Assembly (NCBI RefSeq): GCF_011397635.1
Contig: NC_064766.1
Location: 41,881,110 to 41,945,109 of the forward strand
DNA length: 64,000 bases
Source: Epinephelus fuscoguttatus
Lineage: Eukaryota; Chordata; Actinopteri; Perciformes; Serranidae
Reading direction: 5' to 3'
A program made the translations under genes and the position numbers. A model generated the notes under the pieces. That model was not told the DNA's origin, ran no database searches, and saw nothing but the letters and a program-made list of their open reading frames with translations. Below, in pieces: positions 22,923 through 33,800 of this stretch (positions are counted from its first letter, which is position 1; each line of letters starts with the position of its first letter).

Positions 22923-22979
22923 TGAATACTGGAAGTAAGATCATCTTTGGCAGTGGGACCAGTTTAACCATTGAACCCA
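22923..22979 (+). CDS. TRAJ: T-cell receptor J segment Jw26
   Basis: RSS AGTTTGTGT / TCTGAAGCTTCA / TGATGTG. Reads NTGSKIIF-GSGTSLTIEP, one of the shortest CDR3 ends; donor GTGAGT. Confidence 0.9.
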
Positions 22980-23354
22980 GTGAGTAGGACTGAATATCAT
23001 AATTATTATCTGTATGAGTAGAAGTTAAAAAAAAAAAGATGGAAATGATTTGTTCGTCTGTTCAGGCTAAAAAAACAAAACAAAGAAATAATAATTCAGT
23101 GTGTCAACAAAATGTCAGCAGGAGTCAGTTTTTGGATAAAAAAACAAAAATTAAGAGTTTTAATGAACATTAATGTGATGATAAAGCCAAATTAGTGGAT
23201 AATGTGTTAATCAGATTAATCAATAGGAAAATTAGAAGTATGATCACTAACATAGGTCACAGACTGATAAACATATTTATATTGATGTGAAGTCTGAATG
23301 AGGTTTGGTTCAGTTCATCACAGCTGAGTTTGTGTCACGCTGCTTCATGTTGTG

Positions 23355-23417
23355 TGAATACTGGAGCTGCAGATAAAATCATCTTTGGCAGTGGGACCAG
23401 TTTAACCATTGAACCCA
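23355..23417 (+). CDS. TRAJ: T-cell receptor J segment Jw27
   Basis: RSS AGTTTGTGT / CACGCTGCTTCA / TGTTGTG. Reads NTGAADKIIF-GSGTSLTIEP; donor GTGAGT. Differs from Jw46 at one codon position (I versus L). Confidence 0.92.
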
Positions 23418-23823
23418 GTGAGTACTGATATACATCATAAATATTATTCATATGAAGAAATGAAAACTTTGCAGTGTTTTACTGGAACATGTATAAAACC
23501 AGAATAGTAAAAATATTTTTAATGAAACTCGTCAGGTGGAGAAAAAGGAAAAAACAACCAAAAATTATTAAAAAACACAAAGATTTAAAGTTTTTATGAG
23601 CAGAATTGAAAAACCATCTTTATTGGAGTAATAAAATCATCAGTGTATTAATCAGGAGATTCCACATTAAAATATCTTTAACTTTAATATCTCTGTTTCA
23701 CAGTTAATATCACTATTTACATTTTACTGATCATTCATTATCAATCATTGATTTGAAATGAAACACCAAAACTTTGGTTCAGTTCATCACAGCTGAGTTT
23801 GTGTCACGCTGCTTCATGCTGTG

Positions 23824-23886
23824 TGAATACTGGAGGTGGATATAAGATGATCTTTGGCAGTGGGACCAGTTTAACCATTGAACCCA
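23824..23886 (+). CDS. TRAJ: T-cell receptor J segment Jw28
   Basis: RSS AGTTTGTGT / CACGCTGCTTCA / TGCTGTG. Reads NTGGGYKMIF-GSGTSLTIEP; donor GTGAGT. Confidence 0.92.
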
Positions 23887-24245
23887 GTGAGTACTGATTA
23901 TTCATCATAAACATTATTTATATGAAGAAATGAAAATTCTGTTGTCAGGTGTAAAACATGTTTTTATAAAATGTCAAACAGAGAAAACGTCTCCAGAAAA
24001 CACCAAAAATAAATAATCGTCCAGATAAAATAAAGACTGAAAGAAGTTACGATTGTTTTAAGCATCATAATTAAAAACATCATCAACAATATCACCATTT
24101 ACATTTATTCATGTTACATAATAAATCATTTATTTTAAATGAAACACCAACTTTTCTTAACTGGTCAGAAGTCTGAATGTAAAACTGAATGAGGTTTGGT
24201 TCAGTTCATCACAGCTGAGTTTGTGTCACGCTGCTTCATGTTGTG

Positions 24246-24305
24246 TGTATTCTGGAGGAAATAAGCTCATCTTTGGCAGTGGGACCAGTTTAACCATTGA
24301 ACCCA
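24246..24305 (+). CDS. TRAJ: T-cell receptor J segment Jw29
   Basis: RSS AGTTTGTGT / CACGCTGCTTCA / TGTTGTG. Reads YSGGNKLIF-GSGTSLTIEP; donor GTGAGT. Confidence 0.92.
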
Positions 24306-24721
24306 GTGAGTACTGATTATTGATTATAAACATTATTTATATGAGGCGTCTTTAAAAACAATTGCACAGTGTTTTACTGCAACACATTTAAAACCAGACA
24401 AATATGAACAAAACTTGTAAAACATGTTTCTATAAAATGTCAAACTGATGAAACGTCTCCAGAAAACACCAAAATAAATAATCGTCCAGATAAAATAAAG
24501 ATTGAAAGAAGTTTTTATGAGTTTACGATTGTTTTAAGCATCATAATTAAAAACATCACCAACAATATCACCATTTACATTTATTCATAATACATAACAA
24601 ATCATTTATTTTAAATGAAACACCAACTTTTCTTAACTGGACAGAAGTCTGAATGTAAAACTGAATGAGGTTTGGTTCAGTTCATCACAGCTGAGTTTGT
24701 GTCACGCTGCTTCATGTTGTG

Positions 24722-24787
24722 TGAATACTGGTGGAGGTCAATACCGACTGATCTTTGGCAGTGGGACCAGTTTAACCATTGAACCCA
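24722..24787 (+). CDS. TRAJ: T-cell receptor J segment Jw30
   Basis: RSS AGTTTGTGT / CACGCTGCTTCA / TGTTGTG. Reads NTGGGQYRLIF-GSGTSLTIEP; donor GTGAGT. Same peptide as Jw48. The Jw30-Jw31 unit (385 nt) recurs as Jw36-Jw37 and Jw53-Jw54. Confidence 0.92.
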
Positions 24788-25106
24788 GTGAGTACTGATA
24801 TAAATTAAATAAATGATTCACTCGACTCTTCAGACTCATAAAATCAACACAAAGTAGAAAATAATTAATATTTGTCTTTATCATAAAAATCAATGCATCG
24901 ACTGATTAATCAGAATAATCAATATATGATCCGTGACTATGAAAACATTTAGTTTAAACTGTACAGTAAATATCAAGATTGACACATTTATATTGGTTAT
25001 TTGTTTTAAATAAAAACTAAAAAAAAACATGTCTTATTGGTGTAACTGGGATGTAACCATTCCAGTTCATCACAGCTGAGTTTGTGTCACGCTGCTTCAT
25101 GTTGTG

Positions 25107-25163
25107 TGAATGCTGGGAATAAGATCATCTTTGGCAGTGGGACCAGTTTAACCATTGAACCCA
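25107..25163 (+). CDS. TRAJ: T-cell receptor J segment Jw31
   Basis: RSS AGTTTGTGT / CACGCTGCTTCA / TGTTGTG. Reads NAGNKIIF-GSGTSLTIEP; donor GTGAGT. The upstream block is the variant 'tgtaaccattccagttcatc' shared with Jw37 and Jw54. Confidence 0.92.
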
Positions 25164-25561
25164 GTGAGTACTGATACACATCATAAATATTCATATGAAG
25201 AAATGAAAACTTTGCAGTGTTTTACTGGAACATGTATAAAACCAGAATAGTAAAAATATTTTTAATGAAACTCGTCAGGTGGAGAAAAAGGAAAAAACAA
25301 CCAAAAATTATTAAAAAAACACAAAGATTTAAAGTTTTTATGAGCAGAATTGAAAAACCATCTTTATTGGAGTAATAAAATCATCAGTGTATTAATCAGG
25401 AGATTCCACATTAAAATATCTTTAATATCTCTGTTTCACAGTTAATATCACTATTTACATTTTACTGATCATTCATTATCAATCATTGATTTGAAATGAA
25501 ACACCAAAACTTTGGTTCAGTTCATCACAGCTGAGTTTGTGTCACGCTGCTTCATGTTGTG

Positions 25562-25624
25562 TGAATACTGGAGGTGGGAATAAGCTCATCTTTGGCAGTG
25601 GGACCAGTTTAACCATTGAACCCA
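25562..25624 (+). CDS. TRAJ: T-cell receptor J segment Jw32
   Basis: RSS AGTTTGTGT / CACGCTGCTTCA / TGTTGTG. Reads NTGGGNKLIF-GSGTSLTIEP; donor GTGAGT. Same peptide as Jw45. Confidence 0.92.
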
Positions 25625-26272
25625 GTGAGTACTGATTATTCATCATAAACATTATTTATATGAAGAAATGAAAATTCTGCAGTGTTTTTTTACACATACA
25701 AAAAACAGAACAGTAAATATATTTTAATCAAACTGATAGTTTTCTGTGCTGCACTGTCGTCAGGTGTAAAACATGTTTCTATAAAATGTCAAACTGATGA
25801 AACGTCTCCAGAAAACACCAAAATAAATAATGGTCCAGATAAAATAAAGACTGAAAGAAGTTATTATGAGTTTAAATCATCTTTAGCATCATCACAGTGT
25901 TTTACTGCAACACATAAAACCATTTAAAACACAGTTATCTGTGCTGCTCTGTCGTCAGGTGGAAAACAGTCTTTGGAAAAAAATCATTTTTAAAACAACA
26001 AAGATTAAAAGTTTTAATGAGCAGAAATTGTTGGAAAATCATGTTTATAATATTAATAAAATACATCAGTGTATTAATCAGGAGCTCGAACATTAAAGCA
26101 GTTTGTTCAGTATCTATATTGTACAGTAAATATCACCATTTACACCTTTATAAAATAATACATCATTATTATTATTTATAATAAAACACTAACTTTAGTC
26201 TGAATGTAAAACTGAATGAGGTTTGGTTCAGTTCATCACAGCTGAGTTTGTGTCACGCTGCTTCATGTTGTG

Positions 26273-26338
26273 TGAATACTGGTGCAAATCAATACCGACT
26301 GATCTTTGGCAGTGGGACCAGTTTAACCATTGAACCCA
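26273..26338 (+). CDS. TRAJ: T-cell receptor J segment Jw33
   Basis: RSS AGTTTGTGT / CACGCTGCTTCA / TGTTGTG. Reads NTGANQYRLIF-GSGTSLTIEP; donor GTGAGT. The Jw33-Jw34 unit is duplicated as Jw48-Jw49 (503 nt in both). Confidence 0.92.
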
Positions 26339-26511
26339 GTGAGTACTGATTATTGATCATAAACATGATTCATACGAGGCGTCTTTACAGCGTTTTACTG
26401 AAATACACACAAACCCAGGACAGCAGGTCACAAAAGACTGAACACAATCTTGTAATGAACTCTGCTGAGATTCAAGTCTGTATCTGCAGACTGTCAACTT
26501 TTCAAAATCTA

Positions 26512-26540
26512 AACAAACAAACAAACAAACAAACAAACAC
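26512..26540. repeat. (CAAA)n microsatellite, copy 1
   Basis: AAAC repeats between Jw33 and Jw34. The same run sits at the same place between Jw48 and Jw49 (33,536-33,563), confirming block duplication. Confidence 0.93.
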
Positions 26541-26775
26541 ACTCACATCCAGCTTGATGGTTAAATTGTCCAGACAGTGGTCAGTGTGACAGCTCTGCTC
26601 AGTTACTACATTTACATCTCATTAATAATTTATGATAGATTTTTATTTTTAATTAAGAAAACGTGAAATAAAATCCTCCTGACAGAAGAGTCAAACATTA
26701 AAACAGATGTTTTTCTGAATGGAGTTTGGTTCAGTTGGTCGCTGCTCAGTTTGTGTCCTGATGCTTCGTACTGTG

Positions 26776-26832
26776 TGACTAACAATGAGAAGATCATCTT
26801 TGGCAGTGGGACCAGTTTAACCATTGATCCCA
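26776..26832 (+). CDS. TRAJ: T-cell receptor J segment Jw34
   Basis: RSS AGTTTGTGT / CCTGATGCTTCG / TACTGTG. Reads TNNEKIIF-GSGTSLTIDP; donor GTGAGT. A sub-lineage with TACTGTG heptamer, shared only with Jw49 in this zone. Confidence 0.91.
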
Positions 26833-27244
26833 GTGAGTACTGATTATTGATCATAATCACTGTTAATGTGCAACAGAGACAACAATAACTCGCTCGAACT
26901 TCTTCATCCTAATAATTATAATAATCATAAATACATCAAAGAATCATAATGTATTAATTAGAGGATCAACACTGAAACACTCAGTTTAGTCTCGTTTAGT
27001 TTATTAGTTTCTAGTATCGTGGACAATCCCAATTAATTGACTGTAGAAATAACAGAACAGTACATTACATCACATTCATTAAAAAGGGAGAGTTAAGACT
27101 GAGGAGAAAAAGATAGATCAGTAAAGACAAAAAAGAACAGTAAAACATCGGTGTCTATTATAATTTACATTTTATTTATAGTGTTAACGTAAAAAAAAGT
27201 TCAGTTCATCAGTCTGAGTTTGTGTCACAGTGTTTCATGTTGTG

Positions 27245-27310
27245 TGAATGCTGGTGGAGGTACAGCTAAGATGATCTTTGGCAGTGGGACCAGTTTAACC
27301 ATTGAACCCA
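27245..27310 (+). CDS. TRAJ: T-cell receptor J segment Jw35
   Basis: RSS AGTTTGTGT / CACAGTGTTTCA / TGTTGTG. The spacer starts with a perfect CACAGTG. Reads NAGGGTAKMIF-GSGTSLTIEP; donor GTGAGT. Confidence 0.91.
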
Positions 27311-27637
27311 GTGAGTACTGATATAAATCATGAATTGAGTTTGAATTTTATCAGCACACAAGATGTGATCAATACAAGTATATAAAATCAAACATAGCAG
27401 AGATAGTTCAGGAGAGGTCAGAAACATTTGTTCAGTATATTGTATATAGTATATATAATATTTGTTCTATATTGTACAGTAAATATCACCATTTACACCT
27501 TTATAAAATAATACATCATTATTATTTTTTATAATAAAACACTAACTTTAGTCTGAAATGTAAAACTGATGTTTTTCTGAATGAGGTTTGGTTCAGTTCA
27601 TCACAGCTGAGTTTGTGTCACGCTGCTTCATGTTGTG

Positions 27638-27697
27638 TGTATTCTGGAGGTCAAAAGATGATCTTTGGCAGTGGGACCAGTTTAACCATTGAACCCA
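27638..27697 (+). CDS. TRAJ: T-cell receptor J segment Jw36
   Basis: RSS AGTTTGTGT / CACGCTGCTTCA / TGTTGTG. Reads YSGGQKMIF-GSGTSLTIEP; donor GTGAGT. Confidence 0.92.
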
Positions 27698-28016
27698 GTG
27701 AGTACTGATATAAATTAAATAATGATTCACTCGACTCTTCAGACTCATAAAATCAACACAAAGTAGAAAATAATTAATATTTGTCTTTATCATAAAAATC
27801 AATGCATCGACTGATTAATCAGAATAATCAATATATGATCCGTGACTATGAAAACATTTAGTTTAAACTGTACAGTAAATATCAAGATTGACACATTTAT
27901 ATTGGTTATTTGTTTGAAGTAAAAAAAATAAAAAAAACATGTCTTATTGGTGTAACTGGGATGTAACCATTCCAGTTCATCACAGCTGAGTTTGTGTCAC
28001 GCTGCTTCATGTTGTG

Positions 28017-28073
28017 TGAATGCTGGATATAAGCTCATCTTTGGCAGTGGGACCAGTTTAACCATTGAACCCA
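28017..28073 (+). CDS. TRAJ: T-cell receptor J segment Jw37
   Basis: RSS AGTTTGTGT / CACGCTGCTTCA / TGTTGTG. Reads NAGYKLIF-GSGTSLTIEP; donor GTGAGT. Confidence 0.92.
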
Positions 28074-28592
28074 GTGAGTACTGATTATTGATCATAAATA
28101 TTATTCATATGAAGAAATGAAAACTTTGCAGTGTTTTACTGCAACACATTTAAAACCAAAGCAACAAAAATATTTTAATCAAACTGATAGTTTTCTGTGC
28201 TGCACTGTCGTCAGGTGTAAAACATGTTTCTATAAAATGTCAAACTGATGAAACGTCTCCAGAAAACACCAAAAATAAATAATCGTCCAGATAAAATAAA
28301 GACTGAAAGAAGTTATTATGAGTTCAAATCATCTTTAGCATCATCACAGTGTTTTACTGCAACACATAAAACCAGAATAGTAGAAAAAATATGAATAAAA
28401 TTCACAGTTATACTCAAGTAATATCACCACTTACATTTGATTTATTTTATACATTAATAATCCATTATCTTAAATGCATATAGTGACTTTTCTTAACTGG
28501 ACAGAAGTCTGAATGTAAAAGTGATGTTTTTCTGAATGAGGTTTGGTTCAGTTCATCACGGCTGAGTTTGTGTCACGCTGCTTCATGTTGTT

Positions 28593-28658
28593 TGAATACT
28601 GGTGGAGCTGCAAATAAGCTCATCTTTGGCAGTGGGACCAGTTTAACCATTGAACCCA
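28593..28658 (+). pseudogene. TRAJ: Disabled J segment Jw38 (heptamer and donor broken)
   Basis: Coding part intact (NTGGAANKLIF-GSGTSLTIEP) and the same as Jw39. The heptamer is TGTTGTT: the coding-side G that RAG needs is T. The donor is GTGATG because a deletion joined 'cccagtga' to 'tgattcagttcattc', sequence that lies about 115 nt downstream of the next unit's donor. Nonamer AGTTTGTGT is kept. Both recombination and splicing should be impaired. Confidence 0.88.
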
Positions 28659-28926
28659 GTGATGATTCAGTTCATTCATTCATCTTTTTCTTCAGCCTCA
28701 CAAAATTAACACAAAGTAGAAAATAATTCAATCTTCATATCGAGAATCAAACCTCATTTTATTCGTAACAAATATCTACAGTCTGGATTTGTTTTGAATC
28801 AAAGTGTCATTATTTTATTTAGCAGGTATGAAGATAAAAATCTCAAATGTAAAAATGATGTTTTTCTGAATGAGGTTTGGTTCAGTTCATCACAGCTGAG
28901 TTTGTGTCACGCTGCTTCATGTTGTG

Positions 28927-28992
28927 TGAATACTGGTGGAGCTGCAAATAAGCTCATCTTTGGCAGTGGGACCAGTTTAACCATTGAACCCA
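28927..28992 (+). CDS. TRAJ: T-cell receptor J segment Jw39
   Basis: RSS AGTTTGTGT / CACGCTGCTTCA / TGTTGTG. Reads NTGGAANKLIF-GSGTSLTIEP; donor GTGAGT. The intact counterpart of Jw38, 334 nt downstream. Confidence 0.92.
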
Positions 28993-29374
28993 GTGAGTAC
29001 TGATTATTGATTATAAATGTCTTACATATGGAGCATCTTTAAAAACCAGCTTGTTTTACAGGAGTGATCCAGTAACTGATAAAAGAAAGAAATACTGGAA
29101 TAGAAATGATTCAGTTCATTCATTCATCTTTTTCTTCAGCCTCACAAAATTAACACAAAGTAGAAAATAATTCAATCTTCATATCGAGAATCAAACCTCA
29201 TTTTATTCATAACAAATATCTACAGTTTGGATTTGTTTTGAATCAAAGTGTGTTTTATACGCAGCAGGTATGAAAGAGTTACGCCAAATCTCAAATGTAA
29301 AAATGATGTTTTTCTGAATGAGGTTTGGTTCAGTTCATCACAGCTGAGTTTGTGTCACGCTGTTTCATGTTGTG

Positions 29375-29437
29375 TGAATGGTGGAGGTGCAACTAAGATG
29401 ATCTTTGGCAGTGGGACCAGTTTAACCATTGAACCCA
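29375..29437 (+). CDS. TRAJ: T-cell receptor J segment Jw40
   Basis: RSS AGTTTGTGT / CACGCTGTTTCA / TGTTGTG. Reads NGGGATKMIF-GSGTSLTIEP; donor GTGAGT. Shares its 5' flank with Jw24 but has a different CDR3 end. Confidence 0.92.
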
Positions 29438-30096
29438 GTGAGTACTGATATAAATCATGAATTGAGTTTGAGTTTTATCAGCACACAAGATGTGATCAAA
29501 ACAAGTATATAAAATCAAACATAGCAGAGATAGTTCAGGAGAGGTCAGAAACATGAAGGGCCTGATGTGAAAAGCTTGTCACTAGAGTTTAAATATTTCT
29601 GTCCTAAACATGAGAATAAAACAGACAGAACAAGAAAATATAATAATCATAAATGAACTAACACATTAACTATTGTACAGGTGTTTCAGCATATTATTAA
29701 ACATGATTCATACGAGGCGTCTTTACAGCGTTTTACTGAAATACACACAAACCCAGGACAGCAGGTCACTTGTAATGAACTCTGCTGTCACATTAAAGTC
29801 TGTTTCAGAATCGAAGAAAACAGTTTTGGTATCAAACCAAGAAAGCTCAAAGTTTTCTGCACTTAACGCAGTTTGTAATGAACATCATCAGTGTGAGAGC
29901 ACTGCTCCACCATCTCCACCGTACACATAGAAGATTTACATTTGATTAATAATTCAGACTTTATTTATTTTTAATTTAAGCAGTGTCTTGTCGTTGTGAC
30001 TAAAGTGTCAAACTGTGAAGTCTCAAATGTAACATAAAAATAAATAATCGTCTGGCTCAGTCTGACTGGAGGCAGTTCATGTTGTTCAAATACTTG

Positions 30097-30156
30097 TGAA
30101 TACTGGGAATCAGAAGTTCATCTTTGGCAGTGGGACCAGTTTAACCATTGAACCCA
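30097..30156 (+). pseudogene. TRAJ: J segment Jw41 with destroyed RSS
   Basis: Coding part NTGNQKFIF-GSGTSLTIEP and donor GTGAGT are intact and match Jw42. Upstream, CATGTTGT is separated from the final GTGAATACTGG by ten extra bases (tcaaatactt), which splits the heptamer. No AGTTTGTGT nonamer is present (sequence there is 'gtctgactggaggcagtt'). It should not recombine as an ordinary 12-RSS J. Confidence 0.85.
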
Positions 30157-30354
30157 GTGAGTACTGATTATTGATCATAAATATTATTCATATGAAGAAA
30201 TGAAAACTTTGCAGTGTTTTACTGGAACACATATAACACCAGAATAGTAACAATATTTTTAATGAAACTTATCAATCATTGATTTGAAATGAAACACCAA
30301 AACTTTGGTTCAGTTCATCACAGCTGAGTTTGTGTCACGCTGCTTCATGTTGTG

Positions 30355-30414
30355 TGAATACTGGGAATCAGAAGTTCATCTTTGGCAGTGGGACCAGTTT
30401 AACCATTGAACCCA
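30355..30414 (+). CDS. TRAJ: T-cell receptor J segment Jw42
   Basis: RSS AGTTTGTGT / CACGCTGCTTCA / TGTTGTG. Reads NTGNQKFIF-GSGTSLTIEP; donor GTGAGT. Intact twin of Jw41, 258 nt downstream. Confidence 0.92.
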
Positions 30415-30693
30415 GTGAGTACTGATTATTGATCATAAACATTATTTATATGAAGCATCTTTAAACACAAACTTTACAGTGTTTTACTGCAACATATTTA
30501 AAACCATTTAAAACACAGTTATCTGTGCTGCTCTGTCGTCAGGTGGAAAACAGTCTTTGGAAAAAGACACAAATGAAAAATCTTTCTTTTTCGAGCTGAA
30601 ATCATGTTTATAATATTAATAAAATACATCAGTGTATTAATCAGGAGCTCGAACATTAAAGCTGTTTATTGTACAGTAAATATCACCATTTAC

Positions 30694-30982
30694 GGGTTCA
30701 TGTCATTGGTTCGACTGTCCGCGGTGCTGAACGGCTCGCGGCGGGCGTATGGTGCGCCGTGGCCGGCTTGAGGTGGAGCAGGCTCATGGTTTATGTGTTT
30801 GTCACTTTCTTTTTCATTTTAACCCACACCATGATCTTTTCCTGACCCTAACCAAGTGGTTTTCGTGCCTAAACCTAACCAGACCTTAACCACAGGGCAT
30901 GATGATGATTTCGGAACGGACTTAGGAACAATGAGTTTAATATGGTCGGAACAATGGGCTGTCGAACCAATGGGCAGTTCCC
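30694..30982. mobile_element. Non-autonomous DNA transposon (MITE-like) with target duplication
   Basis: A 289-bp GC-richer insert in an AT-rich J spacer. The ends are imperfect inverted repeats: GGG-N7-CATTGGTTCGAC-N-G-N-CC on the left and its complement on the right. It is flanked by ACCATTTAC at 30,685-30,693 and 30,983-30,991, so a 9-bp (or 10-bp) target-site duplication. The empty site 'tatcaccatttacacctttataaaataat' exists in sister spacers (for example near 27,486 and 39,458). No protein is encoded. The duplication length fits Mutator- or Merlin-like elements, but the superfamily is unassigned. Confidence 0.85.
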
Positions 30983-31123
30983 ACCATTTACACCTTTATA
31001 AAATAATACATCATTATTATTATTATTTATAATAAAACACTAACTTTAGTCTGAATGTAAAACTGAATGAGGTTTGGTTCAGTTCATCACAGCTGAGTTT
31101 GTGTCACGCTGCTTCATGTTGTG

Positions 31124-31189
31124 TGAATATTGGTGCAGGTGCAAATAAGATGATCTTTGGCAGTGGGACCAGTTTAACCATTGAACCCA
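31124..31189 (+). CDS. TRAJ: T-cell receptor J segment Jw43
   Basis: RSS AGTTTGTGT / CACGCTGCTTCA / TGTTGTG. Reads NIGAGANKMIF-GSGTSLTIEP; donor GTGAGT. First of three 475-nt units (Jw43-Jw45). Confidence 0.92.
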
Positions 31190-31598
31190 GTGAGTACTGA
31201 TTATTGATCATAAACATTATTTATATGAAGAAATGGAAACTTTGCAGTGTTTTACTGGAACATGTATAAAACCAGAATAGTAAAAATATTTTTAATGAAA
31301 CTCGTCAGGTGGAGAAAAAGGAAAAAACAACCAAAAATCATTAAAAAAAACACAAAGATTTAAAGTTTTTATGAGCAGAACTGAAAAACCACCTTTATTG
31401 GAGTAATAAAATCATCAGTGTATTAATCAGGAGATTCCACATTAAAATATCTTTAACTTTAATATCTCTGTTTCACAGTTAATATCACTATTTACATTTT
31501 ACTGATCATTCATTATCAATCATTGATTTGAAATGAAACACCAAAACTTTGGTTCAGTTCATCACAGCTGAGTTTGTGTCACGCTGCTTCATGTTGTG

Positions 31599-31664
31599 TG
31601 AATACTGGTGCAGGTGCAAATAAGATGATCTTTGGCAGTGGGACCAGTTTAACCATTGAACCCA
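31599..31664 (+). CDS. TRAJ: T-cell receptor J segment Jw44
   Basis: RSS AGTTTGTGT / CACGCTGCTTCA / TGTTGTG. Reads NTGAGANKMIF-GSGTSLTIEP; donor GTGAGT. Differs from Jw43 by one residue. Confidence 0.92.
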
Positions 31665-32073
31665 GTGAGTACTGATTATTGATCATAAACATTATTTATA
31701 TGAAGAAATGGAAACTTTGCAGTGTTTTACTGGAACATGTATAAAACCAGAATAGTAAAAATATTTTTAATGAAACTCGTCAGGTGGAGAAAAAGGAAAA
31801 AACAACCAAAAATCATTAAAAAAAACACAAAGATTTAAAGTTTTTATGAGCAGAACTGAAAAACCATCTTTATTGGAGTAATAAAATCATCAGTGTATTA
31901 ATCAGGAGATTCCACATTAAAATATCTTTAACTTTAATATCTCTGTTTCACAGTTAATATCACTATTTACATTTTACTGATCATTCATTATCAATCATTG
32001 ATTTGAAATGAAACACCAAAACTTTGGTTCAGTTCATCACAGCTGAGTTTGTGTCACGCTGCTTCATGTTGTG

Positions 32074-32136
32074 TGAATACTGGAGGTGGGAATAAGCTCA
32101 TCTTTGGCAGTGGGACCAGTTTAACCATTGAACCCA
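32074..32136 (+). CDS. TRAJ: T-cell receptor J segment Jw45
   Basis: RSS AGTTTGTGT / CACGCTGCTTCA / TGTTGTG. Reads NTGGGNKLIF-GSGTSLTIEP; donor GTGAGT. The downstream spacer resembles that of Jw26, not of Jw44. Confidence 0.92.
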
Positions 32137-32564
32137 GTGAGTAGAACTGAATATCATGATTAATATCTGTATGAGTCTTTAACACAAACTTTAACCTGTG
32201 TGCTGTGAATACAAAGAAAACCGGAGTAGAAGTTAAAAAAAAAAAAAAGATGGAAATGATTTGTTCGTCTGTTCAGGCTAAAAAAAACCAAAGAAATAAT
32301 AATTCAGTGTGTCAACAAAATGTCAGCAGGAGTCAGTTTTTGGATCAAAAAAAACAAAAATTAAGAGTTTTAATGAACATTAATGTGATGATAAAGCCAA
32401 ATTAGTGGATAATGTGTTAATCAGATTAATCAATAGGAAAATTAGAAGTATGATCACTAACATAGGTCACAGACTGATAAACATATTTATATTGATGTGA
32501 AGTCTGAATGAGGTTTGGTTCAGTTCATCACAGCTGAGTTTGTGTCACGCTGCTTCATGTTGTG

Positions 32565-32627
32565 TGAATACTGGAGCTGCAGATAAGCTCATCTTTGGCA
32601 GTGGGACCAGTTTAACCATTGAACCCA
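32565..32627 (+). CDS. TRAJ: T-cell receptor J segment Jw46
   Basis: RSS AGTTTGTGT / CACGCTGCTTCA / TGTTGTG. Reads NTGAADKLIF-GSGTSLTIEP; donor GTGAGT. Confidence 0.92.
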
Positions 32628-32999
32628 GTGAGTACTGATTATTGATCATAATGATTATTAATAAGGTTCATCTTGTATGTTACACACTACATTCACTCGA
32701 CTCTTCAGGCTCGTTAAATCTGCACAAAATACAAAATAATAAATACTTGTCTTTGTTATAATCAATAAATATATCAGCTCAGTCAGAATCAAAGGTGTTC
32801 GGGATCTGCTGTACAGTAACCAGACATTTTATTTCTAATATATTTATAACAGACATTTATTTCTATTGAAAACATCTTATTCATTAACTGCACTGTTATT
32901 CATCAGTCAGAAGCCTCAGCTGTTAAATTTATAGTTTATTAAATGAGGTTTGGTTCAGTTCATCACAGCTGAGTTTGTGTCACGCTGCTTCATGTTGTG

Positions 33000-33056
33000 T
33001 GTATTCTGGGAATAAGATCATATTTGGCAGTGGGACCAGTTTAACCATTGAACCCA
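33000..33056 (+). CDS. TRAJ: T-cell receptor J segment Jw47
   Basis: RSS AGTTTGTGT / CACGCTGCTTCA / TGTTGTG. Reads YSGNKIIF-GSGTSLTIEP; donor GTGAGT. Confidence 0.92.
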
Positions 33057-33297
33057 GTGAGTACTGATTATTGATCATAAACATTATTTATATGAGGCGT
33101 CTTTAAACACAACTGTACAGTGTTTTACTGCAACACATTTAAAACCAGACAAATATGAACAAAACTTGTAAAACATGTTTCTATAAAATGTCAAACTGAG
33201 AAAACGTCTCCAGAAAACAGAAGTCTGAATGTAAAACTGAATGAGGTTTGGTTCAGTTCATCACAGCTGAGTTTGTGTCACGCTGCTTCATGTTGTG

Positions 33298-33363
33298 TGA
33301 ATACTGGTGGAGGTCAATACCGACTGATCTTTGGCAGTGGGACCAGTTTAACCATTGAACCCA
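33298..33363 (+). CDS. TRAJ: T-cell receptor J segment Jw48
   Basis: RSS AGTTTGTGT / CACGCTGCTTCA / TGTTGTG. Reads NTGGGQYRLIF-GSGTSLTIEP; donor GTGAGT. Only 298 nt after Jw47; an internal deletion shortened the spacer. Confidence 0.92.
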
Positions 33364-33535
33364 GTGAGTACTGATTACTGATCATAAACATGATTCATAC
33401 GAGGCGTCTTTACAGCGTTTTACTGAAATACACACAAACCCAGGACAGCAGGTCACAAAAGACTGAACACAATCTTGTAATGAACTCTGCTGAGATTAAA
33501 GTCTGTATCTGCAGACTGTCAACTTTTCAAAATCT

Positions 33536-33563
33536 AAACAAACAAACAAACAAACAAACAAAC
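33536..33563. repeat. (CAAA)n microsatellite, copy 2
   Basis: Counterpart of the run at 26,512-26,540 in the duplicated Jw48-Jw49 block. Confidence 0.93.
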
Positions 33564-33800
33564 ACACTCACATCCAGCTTGATGGTTAAATTGTCCAGAC
33601 AGTGGTCAGTGTGACAGCTCTGCTCAGTTACTACATTTACATCTCATTAATAATTTATGATAGATTTTTATTTTTAATGAAGAAAATGTGAAATAAAATC
33701 CTCCTGACAGAAGAGTCAAACATTTAAACAGATGTTTTTCTGAATGGAGTTTGGTTCAGTTGGTCGCTGCTCAGTTTGTGTCCTGATGCTTCGTACTGTG

